This document shows, in pieces, positions 1 through 8,181 of a stretch of 64,000 bases of DNA (position 1 is the first letter of the stretch; every line of letters starts with the position of its first letter). The DNA comes from Micromonospora pallida (GTDB taxonomy: Bacteria; Actinomycetota; Actinomycetes; Mycobacteriales; Micromonosporaceae). The translations under genes were made by a program, and so were the position numbers. The stretch spans positions 5,023,001 through 5,087,000 of the forward strand of contig NZ_FMHW01000002.1 in the NCBI RefSeq assembly GCF_900090325.1, in the 5' to 3' direction. The notes below the pieces were generated by a model. That model saw only the letters and a program-made list of their open reading frames with translations, was not told the DNA's origin and ran no database searches.

Positions 1-143
1 CCCGCTTTCCCGCGCAGTTTCACGCATTTCCCCGGTTGACCTTCAACGCGTTCGGGGAAGCGGACCCCGGTCGCGTGCGGGTGGACGCGGACCACCAACA
101 CACCACCTCCGATGATCACGAGCCACCAGAGCGTCGACGACAT
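1..143 (-). CDS. possible N-terminal part of a small membrane protein (runs off the window)
   Basis: An ATG at 143-141 on the minus strand has a good GGAGGG ribosome site just upstream and opens a frame that stays open to the window edge (47 codons). The first about 19 residues (MSSTLWWLVIIGGGVLVV) form one hydrophobic segment, as in a small membrane protein. Codon use after the first 30 codons is less typical of the genome, so the frame may be fortuitous. It would be divergent from the GtrA gene. No family recognised. Confidence 0.3.
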   Translation of the reverse strand, partial: MSSTLWWLVIIGGGVLVVRVHPHATGVRFPERVEGQPGKCVKLRGKA

Positions 144-228
144 CACCCTCCGTCACTGTCGGTAACGTCTTTACCCACTGCTGCCGTTGCTACCCGTCCG
201 GCAGGCCCCTTGCCGGTACGCTTCCCCC

Positions 229-774
229 GTGGCTGCGACCGTGACCGGGGACCAACCGGGGACCCCCCGTGCCCGCTCGGGCCTGGTTCGGTCGCTGTTC
301 GACCGGTTCGGCCACCTCCTGCATGAACTGAGCAAGTTCGCCACCGTTGGCGGAATCGCCTTCCTTGTCGACTTCGCCCTGTTCAACGTCCTCACCGCCG
401 GACGCGGGGTGGAGCCGGTCACCGCGAAGACGATCTCCACCGTCGTCGCGGCCACGCTCGCGTTCCTCGGCAACCGGTTCTGGACCTGGCGGCACCGGGA
501 GCGCTCCAACCCGGTCCGCGAGTACGCCCTGTTCTTCTTCTTCAACGGGGTGGGTCTCGGCATCGCGGTCGCCTGCCTCGCCATCAGCCGCTACGGGCTG
601 GGCAGCATCTGGCCGGGGGTCTTCCAGACCACGCTGGCCGACAACATCGCCAGCTTCATCGTCGGCACGGGCCTCGGCACGCTGTTCCGGTTCTGGTCGT
701 ACCGACGGTTCGTCTTCGTCGAAGCGGGAACCCGACGGGTTCCGCGAGGACCCGACCCAGATTCCCAGGCGTGA
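229..774 (+). CDS. GtrA-family membrane protein
   Basis: A GtrA/DPMS-like integral membrane protein of 181 aa with four predicted membrane segments; the family is thought to move lipid-linked sugars across the membrane during cell-envelope glycan assembly. Visible family marks are the N-terminal KFATVGGIAFLVDFALFN segment, the NRFWTWR loop and the C-terminal FRFWSYRRFVF segment. The GTG at 229 leaves a short polar N-terminus before the first membrane helix; an in-frame start at 187 only adds a non-conserved stretch. A second GtrA gene follows at 838. A GtrA gene beside a PH-domain gene and birA is also the order in Mycobacterium tuberculosis (Rv3277-Rv3279c). Confidence 0.85.
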   Translation: MAATVTGDQPGTPRARSGLVRSLFDRFGHLLHELSKFATVGGIAFLVDFALFNVLTAGRGVEPVTAKTISTVVAATLAFLGNRFWTWRHRERSNPVREYALFFFFNGVGLGIAVACLAISRYGLGSIWPGVFQTTLADNIASFIVGTGLGTLFRFWSYRRFVFVEAGTRRVPRGPDPDSQA

Positions 775-837
775 CCTGGGGCCCATCCCGTCCGGTCGAC
801 AGGCCGGAAAGCCACGATCAACCTTAAGGTGTTCCGC

Positions 838-1653
838 ATGCGTCTTGTCCGCCTCCTGCCCGAGCGCTGGCAGAAGTTCATCCGCGAGGCGCTCAAATTC
901 GGCATCGTCGGTGGCATCAACACCGTCATCAATTACGCCGTGTTCAACGCGCTGGCACTGACCGTGTTCACCGACGGTCAGTTGAAGGCCGCCGTCGCCG
1001 CGACCATCGTCGCCACCATCTCGTCGTATCTGATGAACCGGCACTGGACGTACCGGGACCGGCCGAAGTCAGCGATGCGGCGGGAATACGCGCTCTTCTT
1101 CCTCTTCAACGCGACCGGGTTGCTCATCGAACTGGGTGTGCTCGCCGCCGCGAAGTACGGCCTCGGCGTGACCGGCCTGCTCGCGCTGAACGTGGCGAAG
1201 ACCGGCGGCGTGGTACTCGCCACCCTGTTCCGGTTCTGGTCGTACCGGACCTTCGTCTTCCAGCCCGCCCCGGTGCCGGCTCCCGCCGAGCAGCGGAGCG
1301 AGCACGAGGCGGTCGCCGGCATGGACCCGGTGGCCGAACTCGCCGAGTCGGTCACCGAACTCGAACAGGCCCAGCCGGCACCGACATCGCCACCCGAGGT
1401 CAAGCCACGGCCGAGGCTCAGGCCCCGATCCCGGGTCGCGTCGAGCCCGACCGCCGGCCCCGGTCGAACGGTCAAGCCGCGTCCGGCAGGCGTCGGCGAC
1501 CCGGCCGTACCCCGGACGGACGCCCGACCCGGCCCCACGTCGCTGAGCCACCTCGACCGGCTCGCCCCCGGGCTCGTCTCGATCGACTCGGAGTTGGAAG
1601 CCGAACTCGCCGCCGAGCTGCACGCCGCATCCCGGCGTGCCCCGCGCCGATGA
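838..1653 (+). CDS. GtrA-family membrane protein with long disordered tail
   Basis: Second GtrA-family protein (271 aa). Residues about 15-140 hold the four membrane segments with FGIVGGINTVINYAVFN, NRHWTYRDR and FRFWSYRTFVFQ, parallel to the upstream copy, so the pair arose by duplication. The last about 130 residues are Pro/Ala/Arg-rich and look unstructured, which is unusual for the family and absent from the first copy. ATG 838 is preferred; a GTG at 829 would add three residues. The stop overlaps the next start as ATGA (1650-1653), so translation of the hydratase-like gene is probably coupled. Role inferred: polyprenyl-linked sugar transfer or flipping. Confidence 0.83.
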   Translation: MRLVRLLPERWQKFIREALKFGIVGGINTVINYAVFNALALTVFTDGQLKAAVAATIVATISSYLMNRHWTYRDRPKSAMRREYALFFLFNATGLLIELGVLAAAKYGLGVTGLLALNVAKTGGVVLATLFRFWSYRTFVFQPAPVPAPAEQRSEHEAVAGMDPVAELAESVTELEQAQPAPTSPPEVKPRPRLRPRSRVASSPTAGPGRTVKPRPAGVGDPAVPRTDARPGPTSLSHLDRLAPGLVSIDSELEAELAAELHAASRRAPRR

Positions 1654-2759
1654 GCGCCGAGCCGGTCCGCTCGGGGACCGGGGCCTCCGCCGAGCTGTTC
1701 TTCGAGGACCTCACCCCGGGCCGCTGGTTCGACCTGGGCGTGGTCACCGTCGACGGGGACGAGATGGTCGCCTTCGCGCGACGGTTCGACCCGCAGTGGT
1801 ACCACGTCGACGACGAACTGGCCCGGCAGAGCCACCACGGCGGGCTGATCGCCAGCGGGTTCTACACGGTCAGCCTCTTCATGCGGGCGTACGTCGACCA
1901 TGTGCTCTCCCGCGCGGCGGCCGACGCCTCTCCCGGGCTGGAGGAGCTGCGCTGGCTGGCCCCCGTACGGGCCGGTGACCGGCTGGCGGTACGGCTCGAC
2001 GTGATGGGGAGCAAGCCCTCCACCGCCCGCCCGGGGCTCGGCACCGTCACCCTCACCGGCACGATGCTCCGTCTCGACGCGGAGGGCAGTCCGGAGTGCG
2101 AGGTGCTGCGCACTCGGTTCCGCGGCTGGTTCACCCTCCGCACCGTCGAGGAGGAGCCCGACGAGGCCACCGGCGAGGCGGTCGATGTCGCCGAGCCGCT
2201 GCCCGACCGGCCAGCCCCGGCGCTGCCCGCCCAGCCGGCTCCGGCGCTGCCGACCCGACCGGCCCCGGTCAGCGGGCCACCGGTCTTCGGCGGCGTACCT
2301 GTCTCCGCCCCTCCGGCCGGTCTGCCGGCCCCACTGGGCGCACCCATCTCTGGGCCGCCGGCCCCACTGGGCGCACCGGTCTCCGCACCTCCGGTAGGCC
2401 CGCACGCCCCACTGGGCGCACCGGTCTCCGCACCTCCGGTAGGCCCGCACGCTCCGCTGGGCGCACCGGTCTCCGGGCCGCCGCTGCCCGTCGGATCAGC
2501 CATGCCGGTCGGCGTACCCGTCTCGGCGCCACCGGTCAGGCCGGCCGGCCCGGCGGTCGGACCGGTCAGTTCGCTGGACGCCCCCACCACCGTCCTACCC
2601 GGCCCGGTGGTCTCCGCGCCACCGGCACAGACCCCGGGTCCGTACGGCACCGACACGCCTACCGCCGTCATCCCGGCCGCCCGCGACCCGCACGACCCCC
2701 GTGGTCCCCACGATCACTTCGACCCGCTGCACCGGCACCACCCGCCCGAGACCACCTGA
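1650..2759 (+). CDS. MaoC-like dehydratase with Pro-rich repeat tail
   Basis: Residues about 8-160 form a MaoC/hot-dog hydratase domain: FFEDLTPGRWFDLG at the start and FDPQWYHVDD followed by HHGGLIASGFYT, the region that carries the hydratase motif. Such proteins hydrate enoyl-CoA thioesters. The remaining about 210 residues are Pro/Ala/Gly/Val repeats built on a 15-residue unit like PVSAPPVGPHAPLGA, encoded by near-identical 45-bp units at about 2325-2478. The tail looks disordered and is not part of the enzyme family. Start ATG overlaps the GtrA stop. Substrate unknown; with carboxylase genes nearby a fatty or branched-chain acyl-CoA is possible, but this is inference. Confidence 0.75.
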   Translation: MSAEPVRSGTGASAELFFEDLTPGRWFDLGVVTVDGDEMVAFARRFDPQWYHVDDELARQSHHGGLIASGFYTVSLFMRAYVDHVLSRAAADASPGLEELRWLAPVRAGDRLAVRLDVMGSKPSTARPGLGTVTLTGTMLRLDAEGSPECEVLRTRFRGWFTLRTVEEEPDEATGEAVDVAEPLPDRPAPALPAQPAPALPTRPAPVSGPPVFGGVPVSAPPAGLPAPLGAPISGPPAPLGAPVSAPPVGPHAPLGAPVSAPPVGPHAPLGAPVSGPPLPVGSAMPVGVPVSAPPVRPAGPAVGPVSSLDAPTTVLPGPVVSAPPAQTPGPYGTDTPTAVIPAARDPHDPRGPHDHFDPLHRHHPPETT

Positions 2760-2764
2760 CGGCC

Positions 2765-2795
2765 GCCCGCCGGTCGGGACACTCAGCCGGCGGGC
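2765..2795 (+). terminator. hairpin after MaoC-like gene
   Basis: Perfect 9-bp stem GCCCGCCGG/CCGGCGGGC with a 13-base loop, six bases after the stop at 2759. No U tract, as is usual in this genome. It separates the GtrA/MaoC unit from lspA. Confidence 0.5.
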
Positions 2796-2926
2796 CCGGC
2801 CGGACCGGTCCGGGAATCGCGCCGGCCGGGCCGGGGAGCTACCGGTGCTGGCCCGGGCGACCCGGTCCGCGCACCCGTCGGTCACGGCGGGTGGCGTGGT
2901 CGGCGGCGCGTGAGAGACTTGGCGAG

Positions 2927-3496
2927 ATGAGCGAGCAACCCGCGACCGACGAGGCTCCCCCTGCCACCGGGCCGGCCTCGGCCGCCACGCACCGGCCCCA
3001 ACGGTGGACGCGCCGCGCCCCGTGGCTGGCGGGCGGTACGGCCCTCGTCGTGGTCGTCACCGACCAGCTCACCAAGCTGTGGGCCGAACGCACCCTCACC
3101 CTGGGCGAGCGGACCCCGGTACTCGGTGACGCGCTCGGCATCCAGCTCATCTACAACTCGGGTGCGGCCCTGTCGATCGGCTCCGAGTCGACGTGGATCC
3201 TGACGATCGTCACAGCCATCGGCGTGGTCGCCGGCCTCTGGTACTCCTGGCGGGTACGGTCCCGGGCCTGGGCCCTGGCCCTCGGGCTGATCCTCGGCGG
3301 GGCGATCACGCACCTCGGTGACCGGCTCCTGCGCAAGCCGTCCTTCGGCCACGGCCACGTCGTGGACTTCATCGCGTACTTCGACTGGTTCATCGGCAAC
3401 GTCGCCGACATCGCGATCGTCGTCGGGGCGGGGATGTTCCTCCTCCTCACCGCGCGGGGCACCACGATGCGGCCGGAGGACGACCCCGGCCGCTGA
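2927..3496 (+). CDS. lspA: lipoprotein signal peptidase (LspA), divergent
   Basis: Aspartyl membrane peptidase that removes signal peptides from prolipoproteins after lipidation. The 189-aa protein has four membrane segments after a polar N-terminus of about 40 residues. Family motifs are VTDQLTKLWA (about 48-57), YNSGAALS, then GDRLLR followed by GHVVDFI, and GNVADIAIV, giving both catalytic Asp residues. The usual N-x-x-D before the first catalytic Asp reads HLGD here, so a normally conserved Asn is His. This may mark a second, divergent LspA paralogue rather than the housekeeping enzyme. ATG 2927 is chosen because it follows a purine-rich GGCGAG. Confidence 0.85.
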   Translation: MSEQPATDEAPPATGPASAATHRPQRWTRRAPWLAGGTALVVVVTDQLTKLWAERTLTLGERTPVLGDALGIQLIYNSGAALSIGSESTWILTIVTAIGVVAGLWYSWRVRSRAWALALGLILGGAITHLGDRLLRKPSFGHGHVVDFIAYFDWFIGNVADIAIVVGAGMFLLLTARGTTMRPEDDPGR

Positions 3497-3510
3497 CCTG
3501 GTGGCGCGGT

Positions 3511-4083
3511 TCAGGCGGTGGGGTCGCGCAGCGGCCGGCCGTCCTGCATGTCGGCCATGATCTCCCGCAGCTCGCCGTCGCCCACCGAGTGCCGGTCGTG
3601 GTGTGCCTCGACCAGCTCGTACAGCCGGGTCTGCACCTGCTCCACCCCGGGCACGTCGACCAGCACCGATTGTCCCCGCTCCCCGGCCGACTCGATGGTC
3701 AACGTGCCGCAGCCGAAGAGCCGCTCGACGAACCGCTGGTTCATCGAGTGGTCGTTGATCCGGCCCAGCGGGATGTCCCGCCGGTCGCGGGAGAGGATGC
3801 CCTGCTGGAGCAGCACCCGCTCGGTGGTGAACAGGTAGTGCGTGCTGCGCCAGGACAGGTACGGCACCAGGGTGAACACCACGGACAGCACCAGGGCGAA
3901 CCCGGCGACCAGGTAGAGGCCGATCCGGCCGGCCTGACCGTCCGGCAGGAGGATCCAGGCGGCCACCACCGCCGCGACGCTCAGCAGCAGTACCAGGACC
4001 GGCCGGACCAGCGCCTTCGCGTGCGGGTGCAGGTGCAGCACGATTTCCTCGTCCTCGGTGAGCACGTCATCGGGAAACGCCAC
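3511..4083 (-). CDS. PH domain-containing membrane protein (YdbS-like)
   Basis: 190-aa protein with two close membrane segments (about residues 24-65: LVRPVLVLLLSVAAVVAAW and IGLYLVAGFALVLSVVF) followed by a bacterial PH (bPH2) domain starting at WRSTHYLFTTERVLLQQGI and RRDIPLGRINDHS. Function in the family is poorly defined; envelope or secretion roles are assumed. The start is fixed by a GAGGAGG site 5 bases before GTG 4083; longer in-frame starts add a non-conserved stretch. It points toward and nearly meets lspA (14 bp gap). The location beside birA matches the Rv3278c position in M. tuberculosis. Confidence 0.82.
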   Translation of the reverse strand: MAFPDDVLTEDEEIVLHLHPHAKALVRPVLVLLLSVAAVVAAWILLPDGQAGRIGLYLVAGFALVLSVVFTLVPYLSWRSTHYLFTTERVLLQQGILSRDRRDIPLGRINDHSMNQRFVERLFGCGTLTIESAGERGQSVLVDVPGVEQVQTRLYELVEAHHDRHSVGDGELREIMADMQDGRPLRDPTA

Positions 4084-4231
4084 ACGAACCTCCTCGCAGA
4101 ACATCGACGCGCTGACGGTAGCCTGCCGCCGCCCGCGCACGCGGCACCCCCACCGTGGGGGTTCGGGATGTCGGTGCGGAGCATGGGGATCGTCCCGCCC
4201 GGCCGGCATGCGGCGCGGGCCCGTACCGGGC

Positions 4232-5179
4232 TCAGCGTAGGTGCAGCACGTCCCCGGCGGCGAGGCTCCGCTCGCCCTGCGCGGTGCGGACCAGGAGTCG
4301 CCCGTCGCCGTCGACGCCGGTGGCGTCGCCGGTCACTTCGTCACCGCCGGGCAGGAGCACGCGGACCGGGCGACCGACCGTGCCGCAGGCGGCCAGGTAG
4401 GCGTCGCGCAGACCGCTGGCGATGGCGTCGCCCCCGGCGTCCCGCCAACGCTCGTACCAGTCGGCGACCGCGCGGAGCAGGGCGCGCAGCAGCGGGTCCC
4501 GGTCGGTGGCGGCGGCCCCGGCGAGTTGCAGCGAGGTGGCGGGCAGGCCGGTGGGGTTCTCCGGCAGCTCGTCGGCCCGCAGGGTCACGTTGAGGCCGAC
4601 GCCGAGCACGATCGCGGTCGTCTGGGTGGCCGCGCCGGCGGGCACGATCGCCGCAGGCTGGGTGGCCGCGCCGCCGGGCACGATCGCCGCCGGCTGGGTG
4701 GCCGCGCCGCCGGGCACCGCCTCGGCGAGTACCCCGGCGCACTTGGCGTCGTCGAGCAGCAGGTCGTTGGGCCACTTCAGCCGGGCGTCCAACTCGGCCA
4801 GCCGGGCCACCGCCTCGACCAGCGCGACCCCGGCGAGCAGCGGCAGCCAGCCGTACCCGGCGGCCGGCACGGGTGACCAGCCACGCTCCGGGACGGCCTC
4901 ACCGGGCCGGAGCAGGACGCTGGCCGCGATGCCGGCCCGGGGCGGCGACTGCCAGACCCGGCCCCGTCGGCCCCGTCCGGCGGTCTGCCGCTCGGCGACC
5001 ACGACGAGGCCCTCCGGCTCGCCGGCCCGCGCGGCCTCGGCCACGTCGGCGTTGGTGGAGCCGGTCTCCGCGCGCAGCTCCAGCCGCCGCCACGGCCCGT
5101 ACGGGGCGACCAGCGCGCGCCGCAGCCGGGCCGCGCTCAGCGGCGGTCGGTCCAGGTCGGTGTACGGGGAGCCCGGCAT
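4232..5179 (-). CDS. birA: biotin-protein ligase BirA with an expanded loop
   Basis: Attaches biotin to the carrier domain of biotin-dependent carboxylases (here the protein at 22235). 315 aa, group I type without an N-terminal DNA-binding domain. Seen: ETGSTNADV, the adenylate loop AERQTAGRGRRGRVW (Gly-rich GRGRRGR), LKWPNDLL with the catalytic Lys region, and VLGVGLNV; a C-terminal SH3-like domain follows. Between the KWPNDLL strand and GVGLNV lies a tandem 12-residue repeat (PGGAATQPAAIV type, three near copies), which is not normal for BirA. ATG 5179 is preceded by TACGCT 6 bases upstream, suggesting a leaderless message. Divergent from the carboxyltransferase gene. Confidence 0.92.
   Translation of the reverse strand: MPGSPYTDLDRPPLSAARLRRALVAPYGPWRRLELRAETGSTNADVAEAARAGEPEGLVVVAERQTAGRGRRGRVWQSPPRAGIAASVLLRPGEAVPERGWSPVPAAGYGWLPLLAGVALVEAVARLAELDARLKWPNDLLLDDAKCAGVLAEAVPGGAATQPAAIVPGGAATQPAAIVPAGAATQTTAIVLGVGLNVTLRADELPENPTGLPATSLQLAGAAATDRDPLLRALLRAVADWYERWRDAGGDAIASGLRDAYLAACGTVGRPVRVLLPGGDEVTGDATGVDGDGRLLVRTAQGERSLAAGDVLHLR
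4604..4717 (-). repeat. 36-bp tandem repeat inside birA
   Basis: Two nearly identical 36-bp units (4624-4659, 4660-4695) plus a 22-bp third copy and a diverged half unit at 4604-4623. The length is a multiple of three, so the frame of birA is kept and the loop grows by 12 residues per unit. Confidence 0.85.
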
Positions 5180-5279
5180 CCCGCCAGCGTACGGCCCCGG
5201 CCTCGAAGCACCGCCGGACGGACGCGGACGGCCTCGGGTCTGAGGCGAACTGCACACTGCCGTACGCCTGAACCATCGT

Positions 5280-5292
5280 TATATTCCGTGGG
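5280..5292 (+). promoter_or_regulatory. -10 box of accD5 (leaderless)
   Basis: TATATT at 5280-5285 sits 6 bases before the GTG at 5292 in otherwise GC-rich sequence, the right spacing for transcription to begin at or beside the start codon. No Shine-Dalgarno sequence is present. The -35 region is not consensus. Confidence 0.5.
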
Positions 5293-6875
5293 TGACCATC
5301 GAGACCGGGATCAACGTCCACACCACCGCCGGCAAACTGGCGGACCTGGAGCGACGGGTCGACGAGGCGGTGCACGCGGGTTCGGCGCGCGCCGTGGAGA
5401 GGCAGCACGCGCGGGGCAAGAAGACCGCCCGGGAGCGGATCGAGCTGCTGCTCGACGAGGGCTCCTTCGTCGAGCTGGACGAGTTGGCCCGGCACCGCTC
5501 GACCAACTTCGGCCTCGACCGCACCCGCCCGTACGGCGACGGCGTAGTCACCGGGTACGGCACCGTCGACGGCCGGCAGGTCTGCGTCTTCGCGCAGGAC
5601 TTCACGGTCTTCGGTGGCTCCCTCGGCGAGGTCTTCGGTCAGAAGATCGTCAAGGTGATGGAGCTGGCCATGAAGATCGGCTGCCCGATCATCGGCATGA
5701 ACGACTCCGGTGGCGCGCGGATCCAGGAGGGCGTGGTCAGCCTCGGCCTGTACGCCGACATCTTCTTCCGCAACGTCCGCGCGTCCGGGGTGATCCCGCA
5801 GATCTCGCTGGTGATGGGGCCGTGCGCGGGTGGCGCGGTGTACTCGCCGGCACTCACCGACTTCACCGTCATGGTTGACCAGACCTCGCACATGTTCATC
5901 ACCGGCCCCGACGTGATCAAGACGGTGACCGGCGAGGACGTGGCGATGGAGGAGCTGGGCGGGGCGCGTACCCACAACACCCGCAGCGGCAACGCCCACT
6001 ACCTCGCCAGCGACGAGGACGACGCAGTCGACTACGTCAAGGCGTTGCTGTCGTACCTGCCGGCGAACAACATGGACGAGCCGCCGGCCTTCCCCGTCGA
6101 CGCGGACCTGACCGTCACCGAGGAGGACCGGGAACTCGACACGCTGATCCCCGACTCGGCGAACCAGCCGTACGACATCCACCGGGTGATCGAGCACGTC
6201 CTCGACGACGGGGAGTTCCTCGAGGTCCAGCCTCTCTACGCGCAGAACATCGTGGTCGGCTTCGGCCGGGTCGAGGGACGTCCGGTCGGCGTGGTCGCCA
6301 ACCAGCCGATGCACTTCGCCGGCACCCTGGACATCGCCGCGTCCGAGAAGGCGGCCCGGTTCGTCCGCACCTGCGACGCGTTCAATATCCCGGTGCTGAC
6401 CTTCGTGGACGTGCCCGGCTTCCTGCCCGGCACCGGCCAGGAGTGGGACGGCATCATCCGCCGGGGCGCGAAGCTGCTCTACGCGTACGCCGAGGCGACC
6501 GTCCCGAAGCTCACCGTGATCACCCGCAAGGCGTACGGCGGGGCGTACGACGTGATGGGCTCCAAGCACCTCGGCGCGGACCTGAACTTCGCCTGGCCGA
6601 CCGCGCAGATCGCGGTGATGGGCGCGCAGGGCGCGGTGAACATCCTCTACCGCGCCGAACTGGCCGCCGCCGAGGACCCGGCCGCCCTTCGGGCCGAGAA
6701 GATCACCGAGTACGAGGACACCCTGGCCAACCCGTACATCGCCGCCGAGCGGGGCTACGTGGACTCGGTGATCCCGCCGCACGAGACGCGGGTCCAGATC
6801 GTCCGGGGACTGCGGATGCTGCGCACCAAGCGGGAAACCCTCCCGCCGAAGAAGCACGGCAACATCCCGCTCTAA
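5292..6875 (+). CDS. accD5: acyl-CoA (propionyl-CoA) carboxylase beta subunit
   Basis: Carboxyltransferase subunit (527 aa) that moves CO2 from carboxybiotin to an acyl-CoA, usually propionyl-CoA giving methylmalonyl-CoA. The two crotonase-like halves are visible: [19 protein letters not shown], the acyl-CoA oxyanion-hole region [10 protein letters not shown] (about residues 138-147), [14 protein letters not shown], and in the C-half [20 protein letters not shown] and [10 protein letters not shown]. Length is typical. It works with the biotinylated alpha subunit at 22235 and epsilon at 15392. In M. tuberculosis accD5, accE5, maf and accA3 lie close together in this order; here they are spread over 19 kb. 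Methylmalonyl-CoA could feed the mutase at 49159. Confidence 0.95.
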   Translation: MTIETGINVHTTAGKLADLERRVDEAVHAGSARAVERQHARGKKTARERIELLLDEGSFVELDELARHRSTNFGLDRTRPYGDGVVTGYGTVDGRQVCVFAQDFTVFGGSLGEVFGQKIVKVMELAMKIGCPIIGMNDSGGARIQEGVVSLGLYADIFFRNVRASGVIPQISLVMGPCAGGAVYSPALTDFTVMVDQTSHMFITGPDVIKTVTGEDVAMEELGGARTHNTRSGNAHYLASDEDDAVDYVKALLSYLPANNMDEPPAFPVDADLTVTEEDRELDTLIPDSANQPYDIHRVIEHVLDDGEFLEVQPLYAQNIVVGFGRVEGRPVGVVANQPMHFAGTLDIAASEKAARFVRTCDAFNIPVLTFVDVPGFLPGTGQEWDGIIRRGAKLLYAYAEATVPKLTVITRKAYGGAYDVMGSKHLGADLNFAWPTAQIAVMGAQGAVNILYRAELAAAEDPAALRAEKITEYEDTLANPYIAAERGYVDSVIPPHETRVQIVRGLRMLRTKRETLPPKKHGNIPL

Positions 6876-6956
6876 CGACGGCTCCGCCCGCTCGCTGACC
6901 GGCCGGCCGGCTGAACGCTGGCTGGCTAGCTGACTGCCTGGCTGCTGCCTGCCTGA

Positions 6957-7014
6957 GGTGGTAGCAGGGGACCCCTGTTACCGCTTTATGAGTAGCAGGG
7001 GACCCCTGCTACCA
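6957..7014. repeat. interspersed paired-palindrome element, copy 1 (terminator-like)
   Basis: Two near-palindromes built on GTAGCAGGGGACCCCTGCTAC separated by GCTTTATGA; outer arms GGTGGTAGCAGGGG (6957-6970) and CCCCTGCTACCA (7003-7014) are complementary. It lies between the convergent genes ending at 6875 and 7123, so it can act as a terminator in both directions. Copies 2 and 3 are at 20245 and 24038. Flanking bases 6910-6955 (GCTG/GCCT) and 7020-7100 (CCA-rich) are low-complexity. Confidence 0.7.
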
Positions 7015-7122
7015 ACCCAACCCTCCCCTGCAACCACCCCAGCCCCACAACCAGCCCACCCCAGCCCACGCCATCCCACAACCACCCCAGCTCACGCCGA
7101 GCCGCCCCGAGCCGTCCAGCGG

Positions 7123-8181
7123 TCAGCAGGAGGGGTTCGCGGCGGTGCACATCCGGGTGGCGGCGATCCGGGCGAGCCGGCGCAGCTCCTCGTCCGACAT
7201 GGACCGGCCCGGCACGATCACGGTCACCAGGTCAGCCACCCGGACGATCGCCAGGCTCGTCGACCAGGGCGCCTCACCGAGCGACTCTCCGGTGGTCCGG
7301 TCACGGGGTTCGGACACCGAGTGGCGCAGCAGTGCCGCCTCGTCGCCGACGAAGTCGCGGTCCACCAGCGTCCAACTCTGCACCGCCTCCGCGGTGATCG
7401 TCCGCCCCTGCCATTCGACCGGACCGGTCGAGCGCCATGCGGCGCACGGGGCGACGAGCTGTTCCAGGCTCTGGAAGAAGCGGCCGGCCACCTCGGAGGT
7501 GACCCGGTAGAGATCCTGGCCGACCAACAGGTCGCTGGGCGGATGCTCGTAGCCGTCCGGGCGGTCCCGCAGCAGTGTCTGGGAACGGGACCAGAGGGAC
7601 ACCTCCCAGTCGGTTTCCATTCCCTGTGCCGCCCGACAGGCGCCGAGGCGGTCGTCGAGGCGGATCGACTCGCCGAGATCCGACACGGTCAGCGGCGGGT
7701 CGGTTGTCTCCCACAGGTCGGCCGGTTGCAGCAGCGCCTCCGGCGGGATCTCGCCGCGCGGTGCCGGATCCACCACCGGTACGGCCACCGGAGGCGGCAC
7801 CGCTCCGCTTATCGGCCGGAACACGGCGGCAACTCCCCCCACCACCAGCACCAGGGCGACCGCCGTCCCGGCCAACTGCCGCCGGGTACGCCGACGGGCG
7901 CGGGCCCGGATCTCCGCCGGCTCCGGCCAGCGTACGGTCGCCAGGTTGACGGCGATCCGGTCGGCCAGGGTGGGTCCGTGCTCGGCCCGGTCGTCGTCGC
8001 CACCGGGCTCGAACCCCTGGACCCAGTCGCCGCCCAGGGCCGGGTCCTCGTGTCCCCGGAACCAGCCGCCCCCCAGGGCCGGGTCCTCGTGCCGGAACCA
8101 GCCGCCGACCAGGGCTGAGTCCTCATGCCCGACCCAGTCGCCGCCCTGGGCTGGGTCCTCGTGTCGCTCGTGCTCACGCAT
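7123..8181 (-). CDS. membrane-anchored partner of the ECF sigma factor
   Basis: 352-aa protein with a cytoplasmic N-terminal part of about 100 residues, one membrane segment (about 105-122, AGTAVALVLVVGGVAAVF) and an outer domain of about 230 residues ending CTAANPSC. This topology and the 8-bp overlap with the upstream sigma gene suggest an anti-sigma or sigma-associated sensor, but no zinc-binding anti-sigma motif (HxxxCxxC) is visible, so the role is inferred. The first about 55 residues are four tandem 12-13 residue units like HEDPALGGGWFR. The outer domain has four Cys that could form disulfides. Confidence 0.7.
   Translation of the reverse strand: MREHERHEDPAQGGDWVGHEDSALVGGWFRHEDPALGGGWFRGHEDPALGGDWVQGFEPGGDDDRAEHGPTLADRIAVNLATVRWPEPAEIRARARRRTRRQLAGTAVALVLVVGGVAAVFRPISGAVPPPVAVPVVDPAPRGEIPPEALLQPADLWETTDPPLTVSDLGESIRLDDRLGACRAAQGMETDWEVSLWSRSQTLLRDRPDGYEHPPSDLLVGQDLYRVTSEVAGRFFQSLEQLVAPCAAWRSTGPVEWQGRTITAEAVQSWTLVDRDFVGDEAALLRHSVSEPRDRTTGESLGEAPWSTSLAIVRVADLVTVIVPGRSMSDEELRRLARIAATRMCTAANPSC
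8014..8163 (-). repeat. tandem 36-39 bp coding repeats (HEDPALGG units)
   Basis: Four in-frame units encoding HEDPAQGGDWVG, HEDSALVGGWFR, HEDPALGGGWFRG and HEDPALGGDWVQG. Units are contiguous without spacers. Confidence 0.85.

Noticed and set aside
4899..6857. Very long minus-strand open frame (652 codons) opposite accD5
   Set aside because: It is the antisense shadow of a clear carboxyltransferase gene; its composition (His, Arg, Gly, Val) has no family character. Similar shadows lie opposite most genes, for example 978-2450 and 22163-23905.
8014..8163. 36-39 bp tandem units considered as a CRISPR array
   Set aside because: Units are contiguous with no spacers, in frame within a gene, and no cas genes are nearby.
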